Source: an uncultured Candidatus Melainabacteria bacterium (GTDB taxonomy: Bacteria > Cyanobacteriota > Vampirovibrionia > Gastranaerophilales > Gastranaerophilaceae). From it: a DNA stretch of 64,000 nucleotides. The stretch lies in the NCBI GenBank assembly GCA_934717855.1, contig CAKUZI010000008.1, positions 1-64,000 of the forward strand, in the 5' to 3' direction. The notes beneath the pieces were generated by a model. It searched no databases. It saw only the letters and a list, made by a program, of their open reading frames with translations, and was not told the DNA's origin. The position numbers and the translations under genes are program-made. Of this stretch, positions 50,978-58,351 are shown piece by piece. Every line of letters begins with the position of its first letter. Within the stretch, counting starts at the first letter, position 1.

Positions 50978-50996
50978 AAATTGTTTTCTACAATTT
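50978..50996. promoter_or_regulatory. Palindromic operator candidate between the XRE and pilin genes
   Basis: AAATTGT (50978-50984) and ACAATTT (50990-50996) are perfect complements, 5 bases apart, placed upstream of the XRE -10 box and of the divergent pilin gene. The centre also contains TTTTCTACA, the DnaA-box-like 9-mer of the origin. Confidence 0.4.
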
Positions 50997-51055
50997 ATTA
51001 TTTTTATAATGCAATCTATACATTGTAAAAAATAATTATTATATTGGAGAAACTA

Positions 51056-51637
51056 TTGAAAAACGGTTTTACATTACCTGAAGTACTAATAACACTTGGA
51101 ATTATCGGAATTGTTGCCGCAATAACTTTACCTACACTGATTTCAAATTATCGAAAAAAGGTTTATTCTAGTAAATTGAAAGAATTTTATTCAATAATGT
51201 CGCAAGCAATTACATTATCTGAGGCTGAGAACGGTCCTAAAGAATATTGGGGGTTTTCTGGAAATTTTGAAACTAATAAAGCGGGGCAATTTATTGAAGT
51301 ATATTTGTTGCCATATATAAAAAATATTAAGCAAGACGCAGGTAAGAGCAATGAATTTATCTTAGAAAATGGGGTAACTGTTCGTGTTTGGAGTGGTAGT
51401 TGCTTAGATTTTTATACAGACATAAATGGCAAGGCAAAACCAAATATTGTCGGTAAAGATATTTATTATTTTACAACTTGTTTTTCAAGAAAAGAATCGT
51501 TTGAACCTTATCTTTATAATAAAACAATGACAAGAGCAGAACTTTTAGAACAATGTAAATCTGAACCCAAACATTGTTCCAGTCTTTTGTTTTATGATAA
51601 TTGGGAATATAAGGATGATTACCCTTTTAAGATTTAA
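51056..51637 (+). CDS. Type II/IV prepilin-like protein (193 aa)
   Basis: The N-terminus MKNGFTLPEVLITLGIIGIV is a textbook prepilin leader: peptidase site G-F, Glu at +5, and a 20-residue helix. The pseudopilin body follows (SNYRKKVYSSKLKEFYSIMSQ), with a Gly/Tyr-rich variable C-terminus containing four Cys. The frame starts at TTG 51044, but TTG 51056 follows GGAGAAACTA with correct spacing and gives a short, normal leader. Such proteins are abundant in Gastranaerophilales. No pilus assembly genes are in the window. Confidence 0.85.
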   Translation: MKNGFTLPEVLITLGIIGIVAAITLPTLISNYRKKVYSSKLKEFYSIMSQAITLSEAENGPKEYWGFSGNFETNKAGQFIEVYLLPYIKNIKQDAGKSNEFILENGVTVRVWSGSCLDFYTDINGKAKPNIVGKDIYYFTTCFSRKESFEPYLYNKTMTRAELLEQCKSEPKHCSSLLFYDNWEYKDDYPFKI

Positions 51638-51680
51638 AGATTAAAAGGGTAACGTATACTATCTATATAAATTTTTTCAG

Positions 51681-51998
51681 CTATATTTTTTGTTTAATTG
51701 TCTCTGTTTCATCATCAAAGTTATCATCAACAGGCTCTATTGGTGCTTTGTTGTTTCGGTACAAGTAATACAGATACATGTCTATGAGCAGGAAGAATGT
51801 GTTCATTATGTACAGCCAAAAGACCCAATCCATGTCATCTAATACTTTGTGGGCAATTCCGCATACATAACCCAATAAAATTAACATTGAAAAATGAATG
51901 CTTTTTCCGTGTACACATTTGCATTTGTATGTTTTCAATGCTGCAACTGGCCAACTTATTCCAAAACATACCATCATTCCGGCTTCAAATACGCTCAT
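51681..51998 (-). CDS. Small membrane protein, PQ-loop/SemiSWEET-like (105 aa)
   Basis: Three hydrophobic helices (about 4-20, 35-53 and 58-80) surround GISWPVAALKTYKCKCVHGKS, which resembles the W-P repeat of PQ-loop half-transporters. LLGYVCGIAHKVLDD follows. The C-terminus is acidic and cytoplasmic. SemiSWEETs act as dimers in sugar or small-solute uptake. The match is by pattern only. A GAGGAG ribosome site precedes the ATG. Confidence 0.55.
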   Translation of the reverse strand: MSVFEAGMMVCFGISWPVAALKTYKCKCVHGKSIHFSMLILLGYVCGIAHKVLDDMDWVFWLYIMNTFFLLIDMYLYYLYRNNKAPIEPVDDNFDDETETIKQKI

Positions 51999-52082
51999 TT
52001 TAATCTCCTCTATTTATAATCTATATTATTATACTACATCGTAAATTTTTTATGGATATAAAAATTATATTAAAAATTTTTC

Positions 52083-52111
52083 TTGCCTACATTTACTTTT
52101 GGTACTATACT
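52083..52111 (+). promoter_or_regulatory. Promoter of alr (TTGCCT-N17-TATACT)
   Basis: TTGCCT at 52083-52088 and TATACT at 52106-52111 are 17 bases apart. The -10 ends 7 bases before ATG 52119. The -35 is the same as that of engB. Confidence 0.6.
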
Positions 52112-52118
52112 TAAATTT

Positions 52119-53243
52119 ATGAAAAACGTTAGACAAACAAATATAAATATCCATAGAGATAGTTGGGTTGAGATTAATTTAGAAAATATTTCGTATAATA
52201 TGCGTGCGATTAGAAAAAACACTCCAAAAGGTGTTAAACTTTTGGCTGTTGTAAAAGCGGATGCGTATGGGCACGGTTCTGTTATGATTGCGCCGACATT
52301 GTTGGCTTCCGGAGCTGATATGTTAGGTGTTGCCTCAATTGATGAGGGGGTTGACCTTAGACAAGCAAAAATTAATTGTGAAATTCTTGTATTAGGTGCA
52401 GTTCCGGTTTGGGCAGTAGAAACGGCTGTAAAATCAGATATTACAATTGCAATTTTTTCTAAAGAGCATTTGGAAGCTTGTAAACAAGCTTTTGAAAGGA
52501 CTGGAATAAAGCCGAAAGTTCACGTAAAATTAGATACAGGCATGAATAGAATTGGTGTTTCTGTTGAAGATGCAGTTGATTTTATAAACGAAGTTAGAAA
52601 TGCGGATTATCTTGATTTTAGAGGTGTATTCACCCACCTTGCAAATGCAGAAATTAGAGAAAAAACTCAAATTCAAATTGACAGATGGAATAACGTGATT
52701 TCGCAAATTGATACAAAAGGTTTGCTGTTGCATATTTTGAATACAGCAGGTGCAATGTGTTATGATGTTCCAAATTCTAATATGCGTCGTGCCGGTATTG
52801 GAATTTATGGGCTTTATCCTGATTTACCTAGTGATGGAGAAGTCAAAAAGCCTGATTTGAAACCGGTATTGTCTTTAAAAGCTAGAATTGTGAATATTCA
52901 CGAGGCAAAAGATGGTGAGGGTGTCAGCTATGGACATACATTTGTTGCACATGGCGCGCGTAAAATTGCAACTGTTCCACTGGGTTATGCAGATGGCGTC
53001 CCAAGAGGACTTTCCAACAAAATTAAGGGTGTTTTGAATGGAAAAGAAGTTCCGCAAATCGGAAATATTACTATGGATCAAATGATGTTTGATATTACCG
53101 GAGTGGACGCTCAACTCGGAGATGTAGTGACATTATTGGATGAAAATCATTCAATTGATGAATGGGCCAAAATTCTTGGGACAATCAATTACGAATTGAC
53201 TTGCAGATTAAAAGTCCGTTTGCCAAGAGTGTATACAAGGTAA
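52119..53243 (+). CDS. alr: Alanine racemase
   Basis: A PLP enzyme that makes D-alanine for peptidoglycan. K46 in AVVKADAYGHG binds PLP. HVKLDTGMNRIGV near 140, RAGIGIYGLYP near 220, and the second catalytic Tyr in GVSYGHTF near 270 are present. The C-terminal GNITMDQMMFDI and RLPRVY match. The frame begins earlier at 52083, but ATG 52119, 7 bases after TATACT, gives the normal 374 aa. No Shine-Dalgarno is visible. A CTAAG repeat island follows the stop. Confidence 0.95.
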   Translation: MKNVRQTNINIHRDSWVEINLENISYNMRAIRKNTPKGVKLLAVVKADAYGHGSVMIAPTLLASGADMLGVASIDEGVDLRQAKINCEILVLGAVPVWAVETAVKSDITIAIFSKEHLEACKQAFERTGIKPKVHVKLDTGMNRIGVSVEDAVDFINEVRNADYLDFRGVFTHLANAEIREKTQIQIDRWNNVISQIDTKGLLLHILNTAGAMCYDVPNSNMRRAGIGIYGLYPDLPSDGEVKKPDLKPVLSLKARIVNIHEAKDGEGVSYGHTFVAHGARKIATVPLGYADGVPRGLSNKIKGVLNGKEVPQIGNITMDQMMFDITGVDAQLGDVVTLLDENHSIDEWAKILGTINYELTCRLKVRLPRVYTR

Positions 53244-53244
53244 C

Positions 53245-53303
53245 GAGGCTAAGCAACTAAGAATTTAGAACTCGATAAGGCGCTAAGACTGTAAGACGAT
53301 AAG
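53245..53303. repeat. Degenerate CTAAG octamer array after alr
   Basis: About seven consecutive units of 8 to 10 bases end in TAAG or TTAG (for example CAACTAAG, GCGCTAAG, ACGATAAG). They begin two bases after the alr stop. The wording is shared with 40045-40106. Confidence 0.6.
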
Positions 53304-53356
53304 TTTGTTACAGTAAATAAAATATTTCGTCATTCTTATATGTGTTAAGTAATTCG

Positions 53357-53383
53357 TTGACAAAAAATGTTTTAAAATAATAA
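53357..53383 (+). promoter_or_regulatory. Probable promoter upstream of the lipoamide-dehydrogenase-like gene
   Basis: TTGACA (53357-53362) is a perfect -35. TAATAA at 53378-53383 is the nearest -10-like hexamer, with a 15-base spacer. Confidence 0.45.
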
Positions 53384-53405
53384 GAACATTAACAAGGAGA
53401 CGAAT

Positions 53406-53438
53406 ATGCGCAACAACAAAATAGTCACAGTCAAGTAG
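53406..53438 (+). pseudogene. Ten-codon start fragment cut off by a GTAG hairpin
   Basis: ATG 53406 has an AAGGAG site 6 bases upstream and reads MRNNKIVTVK, then TAG. The stop is the TAG of the GTAG head of the hairpin at 53435-53458. The good initiation signal with almost no frame suggests the 5' end of a gene interrupted by the repeat, or a leader peptide for the downstream gene. I cannot identify the original product. Confidence 0.4.
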
Positions 53439-53458
53439 GTTGGGCATACTTGCCCAAC
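53435..53458 (+). repeat. GTAG-headed REP-like hairpin (copy 5)
   Basis: GTAG is followed by the perfect 8-bp stem GTTGGGCA/TGCCCAAC with loop TACT. It is nearly identical to copy 1 at 3927-3950. Confidence 0.75.
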
Positions 53459-53489
53459 AAGAATAAAAAAATTTTAAAAAGGGGTTAAA

Positions 53490-54764
53490 ATGACACAACA
53501 ATTTGATTTAGGAATAATAGGCGGTGGGCCTGCAGGATATACATCTGCTTTTCAAGCAAGAGCAAAAGGGTTGTCTGTTGTTTTATTTGAAAAGGACAAT
53601 ATTGGCGGTGTTTGTTTAAATCGTGGTTGTATTCCGACAAAAGCTATCTTGCATTCTGCAGAACTTTATGAGGAGATGAAAACTGCTCAAGATTTAGGGA
53701 TTAATGTGGAAAACATTTCCTTTAATTATTCAAAAATTGTTGAAAGAAAAGATAAAATTGTTGAAAAATTAAGAAGATCTTTAGCATTATCTTTGAAAAA
53801 CTCCGGAGTTGTGGTTGTTAATGCAGAAGCAGAAGTTTGTACCCCTCACCCGTCACTTTGTGACACCCTCTCCCCGCTGGGGCGAGGGAAAGAGCCCATT
53901 CGCGCCAATGGTGAAATTTACGAATGTTCAAAAGTTATTGTTGCAACAGGTTCAAAACCAAGAGATTTTGACGGGCTTCGTTTTGACCATGAATTTATTC
54001 TTTCATCAGATGATATTTTGGAATTAAAAACTTTGCCAAAAAGTATTGTCATAATTGGTTCCGGAGCAATAGGAATTGAATGGGCTCGAATTTTATCTGC
54101 GTTTGATGTGGAAGTTACTGTTGTTGAAATGGCAGAAAATCTTTTACCGTTGGCAGATGTTGAGGTCTCAAAAAGAGTTGAAAGGATTTTCAAATCTAAA
54201 AAGATTAAATTTTATACTTCAAACGGGGTTGAAAAAGTGGAAGATCATCAAATTACACTAAAATCAGGTGAAATCTTAACTCCAGAACTTGTTCTTTTGG
54301 CAGTTGGAAGAACTCCTCAGCCTATTGAAAATTTTGGAACTTGCATTGGTGACGCGTGTGGAAAAATTCAACTTGCACATTTTGCGATAAAACAAGCCAT
54401 TGCAGAAGTTTCAGGAATTGAGTTTGATGAAACATTAGTTCCTGCAGTAGTTTACGGTTGCCCAGAAATTGCTTGGGTGGGTAAAAGAGAACAAGACTTA
54501 GAAGTTGGAAGCTACAAAAAATCAAACCTATTGATTTCAGCACTTGGAAAATCTCATTGTGACAACTGCACAGATGGATTTATAAAAATATTGTCTCAAG
54601 ATGGCAAAATTGTTGGAGCGCATATTGTTTCAAAAGAAGCATCTTCTTTAATTCAAGAAATAACAATTGCTATGCAGAATAATGTTTCGGTTGAAGATTT
54701 GAAAAAAGTTTGCTTTGCTCATCCGACGTATTCAGAGGGAATTTTTGAATGCTTGTTTAGGTAA
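53490..54764 (+). CDS. Dihydrolipoamide-dehydrogenase-like flavoprotein with an in-frame repeat and an internal deletion
   Basis: FAD-binding GGGPAGYTSA near residue 11, the redox disulfide C42/C47 in GGVCLNRGCIPTKA, the NAD-binding GSGAIGIEWAR near 190, and the catalytic H411/E416 in AHPTYSEG mark the lipoamide dehydrogenase family. Two things are odd. Residues 117-138 are encoded by a palindromic repeat (53841-53894). Between AVGRTPQ (271) and CIGDACGKIQLAH (285) about 30 residues normally leading up to the FAD-contacting A-I-G-D are missing. The protein is 424 aa against about 465 usual. It may be inactive or specialised. No E2 or glycine-cleavage partner is adjacent, but lipA lies 1.3 kb away. 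Confidence 0.8.
   Translation: MTQQFDLGIIGGGPAGYTSAFQARAKGLSVVLFEKDNIGGVCLNRGCIPTKAILHSAELYEEMKTAQDLGINVENISFNYSKIVERKDKIVEKLRRSLALSLKNSGVVVVNAEAEVCTPHPSLCDTLSPLGRGKEPIRANGEIYECSKVIVATGSKPRDFDGLRFDHEFILSSDDILELKTLPKSIVIIGSGAIGIEWARILSAFDVEVTVVEMAENLLPLADVEVSKRVERIFKSKKIKFYTSNGVEKVEDHQITLKSGEILTPELVLLAVGRTPQPIENFGTCIGDACGKIQLAHFAIKQAIAEVSGIEFDETLVPAVVYGCPEIAWVGKREQDLEVGSYKKSNLLISALGKSHCDNCTDGFIKILSQDGKIVGAHIVSKEASSLIQEITIAMQNNVSVEDLKKVCFAHPTYSEGIFECLFR
53841..53894 (+). repeat. In-frame palindromic element inside the lipoamide-dehydrogenase-like gene
   Basis: Two hairpins: GTCAC/GTGAC (53852-53864) and a 10-bp stem CCCTCTCCCC/GGGGCGAGGG (53866-53888) with one mismatch and loop GCT. The GC content is much higher than the surrounding gene. 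The element shares the ACCCCTC...CTCTCCC wording with the 58-bp elements in the pigment cluster. Confidence 0.75.
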
Positions 54765-54852
54765 TAAAAGTATTTTATTGTAAAATTTTATTAATATATT
54801 AGCAATAATTTTGGTTTACTAACTTCTAAATGGTTAGAAAGGACGTTGCGTT

Positions 54853-55701
54853 ATGTCGGTAAACTTAAATTTTTTAGTGAAAAGGGGTGGACAATTAGTC
54901 GAAAGCAGTATCCTAAAACCAACGCAAAAATTTAACTTGCAAGGGGTTAAATATGTTCGTAAATCTATTACAAATATTGCTGTAGACGGTTTTCCCATGC
55001 ATTTGCATGATAATTTGGATGAAATTGCTACATTAAGAAATGCAGGTGTAACTTTAGCTGAAATTGCAAATAGGTTTGGTGTAAATCGAAATGTTATTCA
55101 AAAGTTTTTAAATAAGTTTGCTCCTGATGCAGTTCCTGAACATATACGTTTTCTCAAAGCTACTAGAATTTTCTTTTTAAGGAAAAATCCGGAAGAAAAA
55201 AATAAAGCTTTTGAGGTAATTGATCCGATTTTACAAAAAATTGCAAAAAAACTGCACAAATCTCATAAAGATGTACCATATGAAGATTTTTTGCAGGATT
55301 TTCGATTAAGTTTTTTAAATTCTGCAAATCAAAATGCAAAAAATCAAACATATAATTTTAGAGATTTTGTATATAGATTAAAAAAAGGTGAAACATTGGT
55401 TGTACCGGAAGAGCATTCTCATGTACCTCTTAGTAAAATAGAAAATAATGGAAAGTATGTGGGCGAAATGGATGCTAATATAAGTACGTTTGAAGAGAAC
55501 GATTTTAAGCGTAACAAAATTCGAAATCCACTATTAAAGGAAAGAGAACGTACAATCGTTCAATTATTAGAGTTTGAAAGTCGAACTTTTAACGATATTG
55601 AAGATTATTTAGGGTTGACAACTGAAAGAATAAAACGAATTGCGTATGACAAAATAATTCCGAAAATGAAGAAATTTGATAACTTTCTCAAAAACGAATA
55701 A
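54853..55701 (+). CDS. DNA-binding protein with sigma-factor-like segments (282 aa)
   Basis: No exact family is recognised, but three parts recall transcription factors. Residues 53-85 (DEIATLRNAGVTLAEIANRFG) form a resolvase-type helix-turn-helix. Residues 140-160 (DVPYEDFLQDFRLSFLNSA) resemble sigma region 2.2, where Y-E-D-L-x-Q-x-G is usual. Residues 230-276 (RERTIVQLLEFESRTFNDIE, then DYLGLTTERIKRIAYD) resemble the region 4 helix-turn-helix. A divergent sigma-like factor is possible. An AGAAAGGA site precedes the ATG. It is a lone gene with a terminator. Confidence 0.55.
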   Translation: MSVNLNFLVKRGGQLVESSILKPTQKFNLQGVKYVRKSITNIAVDGFPMHLHDNLDEIATLRNAGVTLAEIANRFGVNRNVIQKFLNKFAPDAVPEHIRFLKATRIFFLRKNPEEKNKAFEVIDPILQKIAKKLHKSHKDVPYEDFLQDFRLSFLNSANQNAKNQTYNFRDFVYRLKKGETLVVPEEHSHVPLSKIENNGKYVGEMDANISTFEENDFKRNKIRNPLLKERERTIVQLLEFESRTFNDIEDYLGLTTERIKRIAYDKIIPKMKKFDNFLKNE

Positions 55702-55705
55702 AGTA

Positions 55706-55742
55706 AAAAGCACTATTTCAATTTTTTGAAAATAGTGCTTTT
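55706..55742. terminator. Bidirectional terminator
   Basis: The 13-bp stem AAAAGCACTATTT/AAATAGTGCTTTT (55706-55742), with A/T flanks on both sides, lies between convergent genes. Confidence 0.85.
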
Positions 55743-55761
55743 TAATATCTTTGTTTAAATT

Positions 55762-56004
55762 CTAAATAGAACCTGTCCAGAAAGGTACTTTACCAAAATT
55801 CCAGTATGTGTTTGTTGGGTTTTGGTCTCTGGTACGGAAAAGTCTTTTTCTTTTTACTTTAGTTTCTGTTACTTTTTTGTTCCCATCTTGTGATACTTGA
55901 ACTTCTGAAGTTGTTTCTACGCGAGAGCCAGGAATTTCATATACTTCTGCATATGCACAACCTGCAAAGCATAACAAGCATAAAATCGTCATTAATTTTT
56001 TCAT
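55762..56004 (-). CDS. Small exported protein or lipoprotein (80 aa)
   Basis: An N-terminal signal (MKKLMTILCLLCFAGCAYAE) contains both a lipobox-like F-A-G-C and an A-Y-A cleavage site, so it is either a lipoprotein or a soluble periplasmic peptide. The mature part has basic KVKRKRLFR in the middle and an aromatic tail (TYWNFGKVPFWTGSI). No family is recognised. It is convergent with the sigma-like gene. An AAGGAG site precedes the ATG. Confidence 0.6.
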   Translation of the reverse strand: MKKLMTILCLLCFAGCAYAEVYEIPGSRVETTSEVQVSQDGNKKVTETKVKRKRLFRTRDQNPTNTYWNFGKVPFWTGSI

Positions 56005-56084
56005 AAATATTACTCCTTTTTGAGTTATTACTTTTATTACTTATATTATATCGTTTTAAGTCATGAAAATCAATATTTTTGCTA

Positions 56085-56090
56085 TATAAT
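56085..56090 (+). promoter_or_regulatory. -10 box TATAAT, 7 nt before the lipA start codon
   Basis: A consensus TATAAT at 56085-56090 and seven bases TTAAAAT precede ATG 56098. No Shine-Dalgarno is present. Confidence 0.6.
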
Positions 56091-56097
56091 TTAAAAT

Positions 56098-56940
56098 ATG
56101 CAAAGAAGATTACCTGATTATTTAAAAAGACCTATTATCGACACTGAGAAAACTCGTACAGTGAGAAAAATTTTAAAAACAAAATGTCTTAATACAGTTT
56201 GTGAAAATGCTCGTTGTCCTAACAAAAATGAATGTTATACAAAAAATACGGCTACATTTTTAATTATGGGTGGGAATTGTACTCGTAACTGCAAGTATTG
56301 CAACATTTCTTGCGCAAAACCAGAGCCCATAGATTTAGAAGAGCCAAAACATGTTGCAGAAGCTGTTCAGGCTTTGGGGTTAAAATATGCTGTTATAACT
56401 TCTGTTACTCGTGACGATTTGCCTGACGGTGGTGCAGAACATTTTGCAAATTGTATTTATGAAATTAGAAAACTTTGCCCTGATACGAAAATTGAGATTT
56501 TAACTCCGGATTTTAAAGGGAACAAAGAAAGTCTTGATAAAATTATTAAGGCTCATCCGGATGTGTTTAATCATAATATTGAAGCGGTTAAAGATATTTT
56601 TAAAACAGTTCGTCCGCAAGGAGATTATGATTGTTCTATAAATGTTTTAAAGTATATAAAGGAAAACAGTGATATTAAAACAAAATCAGGTTTGATAATA
56701 GGGCTCGGTGAAACTTTTGAACAAATTGAACAAACGCTTACAGATTTAAAAAGTGCAGGTTGTGATATTGTTACGATAGGTCAATATATTCAACCATCTA
56801 AACAACATTTTAAAGTTGCCAAATATTATATTCCGGAAGAATATGATGAATTAAAAAGTTTGGCTAAAAAAGCAGGTATAAGAAATTACCAAATCGGCCC
56901 TCTTGTAAGAAGTTCATATCGAGCTTCAGAATTGGTTTAA
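56098..56940 (+). CDS. lipA: Lipoyl synthase (radical SAM)
   Basis: The enzyme inserts two sulfurs into octanoyl groups on E2 and GcvH proteins. It has both iron-sulfur sites: C-x4-C-x5-C in CENARCPNKNEC near residue 37 (the sulfur-donating auxiliary cluster) and C-x3-C-x2-C in CTRNCKYC near 61 (the SAM cluster). The C-terminal R-S-S-Y-R that ligates the auxiliary cluster is present as VRSSYRASEL. It is 280 aa, normal. The message is predicted to be leaderless. It implies that lipoylated complexes exist in this organism. lipB is not in the window. Confidence 0.96.
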   Translation: MQRRLPDYLKRPIIDTEKTRTVRKILKTKCLNTVCENARCPNKNECYTKNTATFLIMGGNCTRNCKYCNISCAKPEPIDLEEPKHVAEAVQALGLKYAVITSVTRDDLPDGGAEHFANCIYEIRKLCPDTKIEILTPDFKGNKESLDKIIKAHPDVFNHNIEAVKDIFKTVRPQGDYDCSINVLKYIKENSDIKTKSGLIIGLGETFEQIEQTLTDLKSAGCDIVTIGQYIQPSKQHFKVAKYYIPEEYDELKSLAKKAGIRNYQIGPLVRSSYRASELV

Positions 56941-56985
56941 AAATAGTTCAATTAAACGATTTAATATTAAAAAAATAAGATATAC

Positions 56986-56991
56986 TATAAT
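56986..56991 (+). promoter_or_regulatory. -10 box TATAAT of the candidate toxin transcript
   Basis: TATAAT at 56986-56991 predicts transcription starting near 56998, giving an approximately 80-base leader before the small membrane-peptide gene. Confidence 0.5.
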
Positions 56992-57076
56992 TAGGGTAAG
57001 CCCCAATTTATCATTGACTAACTTAGCGGCTCAAACTAAAAATTTGCATAACTGATTAAGGAGGGAGGTGATAAAA

Positions 57077-57145
57077 GTGGATTTCAGTATAACTGAAAAA
57101 GCGCTATGGCTTATATTATTAATAGTCATAGCACTTAAACACTAA
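57077..57145 (+). CDS. Candidate type I toxin: 22-residue membrane peptide
   Basis: GTG 57077 opens a 22-codon frame ending at TAA 57145. The peptide MDFSITEKALWLILLIVIAL, ending KH, is a short amphipathic head and one membrane helix, the usual form of type I toxins. The Shine-Dalgarno is unusually strong: GGAGGTGAT (57064-57072) is a full match to the 16S tail and lies inside an AAGGAGGGAGG run. The transcript start AAGCCC (56998-57003) is complementary to GGGCTT (57149-57154) just after the stop, with further pairs, as in type I toxin messages held silent by 5'-3' folding. A GC-rich terminator follows. No antisense RNA was proven. Confidence 0.5.
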   Translation: MDFSITEKALWLILLIVIALKH

Positions 57146-57148
57146 TTT

Positions 57149-57190
57149 GGGCTTTTAAAGTGCGGAGGGCAATCCGCACGCCCTTTTACT
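57149..57190 (+). terminator. Terminator of the candidate toxin transcript
   Basis: GTGCGGA (57160-57166) pairs with TCCGCAC (57173-57179) inside an outer GGGC/GCCC pair, followed by TTTTACTTTT. The GGGCTT part can alternatively pair with the 5' end of the message. Confidence 0.6.
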
Positions 57191-57241
57191 TTTATTATAC
57201 CCTATTTTGCAAAAATTTCAACCCATGAATTCATATATCAA

Positions 57242-58294
57242 TTATATGTTCATTGCGCGTAGAATTTCGGTCATATCGGCCGGTGTCTTTTTAACACCTG
57301 TGTTTGAATGTTCAATCGCATTGTCAGGGTCTTTCAATCCATTTCCGGTCAAAATACAAACAATCTTAGAACCTGATTTAACTTGATCTTTTACCTTAAT
57401 TAAACCGGCTACAGATGCTGCACTTGCTGGTTCTGCGAAAACGCCTTCTGTTGACGCAATTAATTTGTATGCGTTTACGATTTCTTCATCTGTTACAAAA
57501 TTAATCATGCCTTTGCTTTCGTCTCTTGCGTTTTCTGCTTTTTGCCAGCTTGCAGGATTTCCAATTCTTATAGCTGTTGCAAGAGTTTCCGGTTTATAAA
57601 TCCTTTCACCTTTAACAATTGCAGCAGCACCTTCTGCTTCAAATCCCATCATTTTAGGCAAATTAGAGATTTTACCTGTCTTGTGCCATTCTGTGTAACC
57701 TTTCCAGTATGCAGTAATATTTCCGGCATTTCCAACAGGTATAAAGTGATAATCCGGAGCTTGTCCTAAGGCGTTGCAAATTTCGAAAGCACCAGTTTTT
57801 TGTCCTTCAATTCTGTATGGATTTACAGAGTTTACAAGGGTAATCGGGTAGTTATCAGAAATTTTACGAACCATTTCTAATGCCTCGTCAAAATTCCCTT
57901 GAATTGCAATAATTTTTGCTCCATACATCATTGCTTGGGAAAGTTTTCCAAGAGCAATATAACCATCAGGGATTAGTACAAAAGTTTTCATACCAGCTCT
58001 TGCACCATATGCGGCTGCTGAAGCAGATGTATTTCCTGTAGATGCACAAATAATAGCATCAGAACCGGCTTCTTTAGCTTTAGAAACAGCCATTGTCATG
58101 CCACGATCTTTAAAACTTCCGGTAGGGTTACAACCCTCATATTTTAAATAAATTTCAGCATCAATTCCGATTTTTTTAGCCAAGTTATCAGCCTTAATTA
58201 AAGGAGTATTTCCCTCATTAAGTGTAACAACCGGAGTTTTTTCAGAAACTGGCAGGTATTCTCTAAAAGTGTTAATTAATCCTTGATAGTACAT
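57242..58294 (-). CDS. thrC: Threonine synthase
   Basis: A PLP enzyme converting phosphohomoserine to threonine. K62 in [11 protein letters not shown] binds PLP, the SxGN-type phosphate loop is [18 protein letters not shown] near 85, and the glycine loop [12 protein letters not shown] near 190. It is 350 aa, the short (class II) form. AGAGGAATA precedes the ATG. It lies downstream of hom on the same strand, but two glycosyltransferase genes separate them. Confidence 0.95.
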   Translation of the reverse strand: MYYQGLINTFREYLPVSEKTPVVTLNEGNTPLIKADNLAKKIGIDAEIYLKYEGCNPTGSFKDRGMTMAVSKAKEAGSDAIICASTGNTSASAAAYGARAGMKTFVLIPDGYIALGKLSQAMMYGAKIIAIQGNFDEALEMVRKISDNYPITLVNSVNPYRIEGQKTGAFEICNALGQAPDYHFIPVGNAGNITAYWKGYTEWHKTGKISNLPKMMGFEAEGAAAIVKGERIYKPETLATAIRIGNPASWQKAENARDESKGMINFVTDEEIVNAYKLIASTEGVFAEPASAASVAGLIKVKDQVKSGSKIVCILTGNGLKDPDNAIEHSNTGVKKTPADMTEILRAMNI

Positions 58295-58316
58295 AAATAT
58301 TCCTCTCTATTTTAGT

Positions 58317-58336
58317 CTAATAATATCACAGAAACG
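58317..58336 (-). promoter_or_regulatory. Promoter-region segment of thrC, duplicated upstream of the glycosyltransferase pair
   Basis: Twenty bases (CTAATAATATCACAGAAACG on the plus strand) are identical to 59994-60013. On the minus strand they contain TATTAT, about 30 bases before the ATG of each downstream gene. Confidence 0.5.
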
Positions 58337-58351
58337 CATATTTTTACAAAG

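Noticed and set aside
53245..53303. CRISPR array
   Set aside because: The units are 8-10 bases and contiguous without spacers. No CRISPR array or cas gene was found anywhere in the window.
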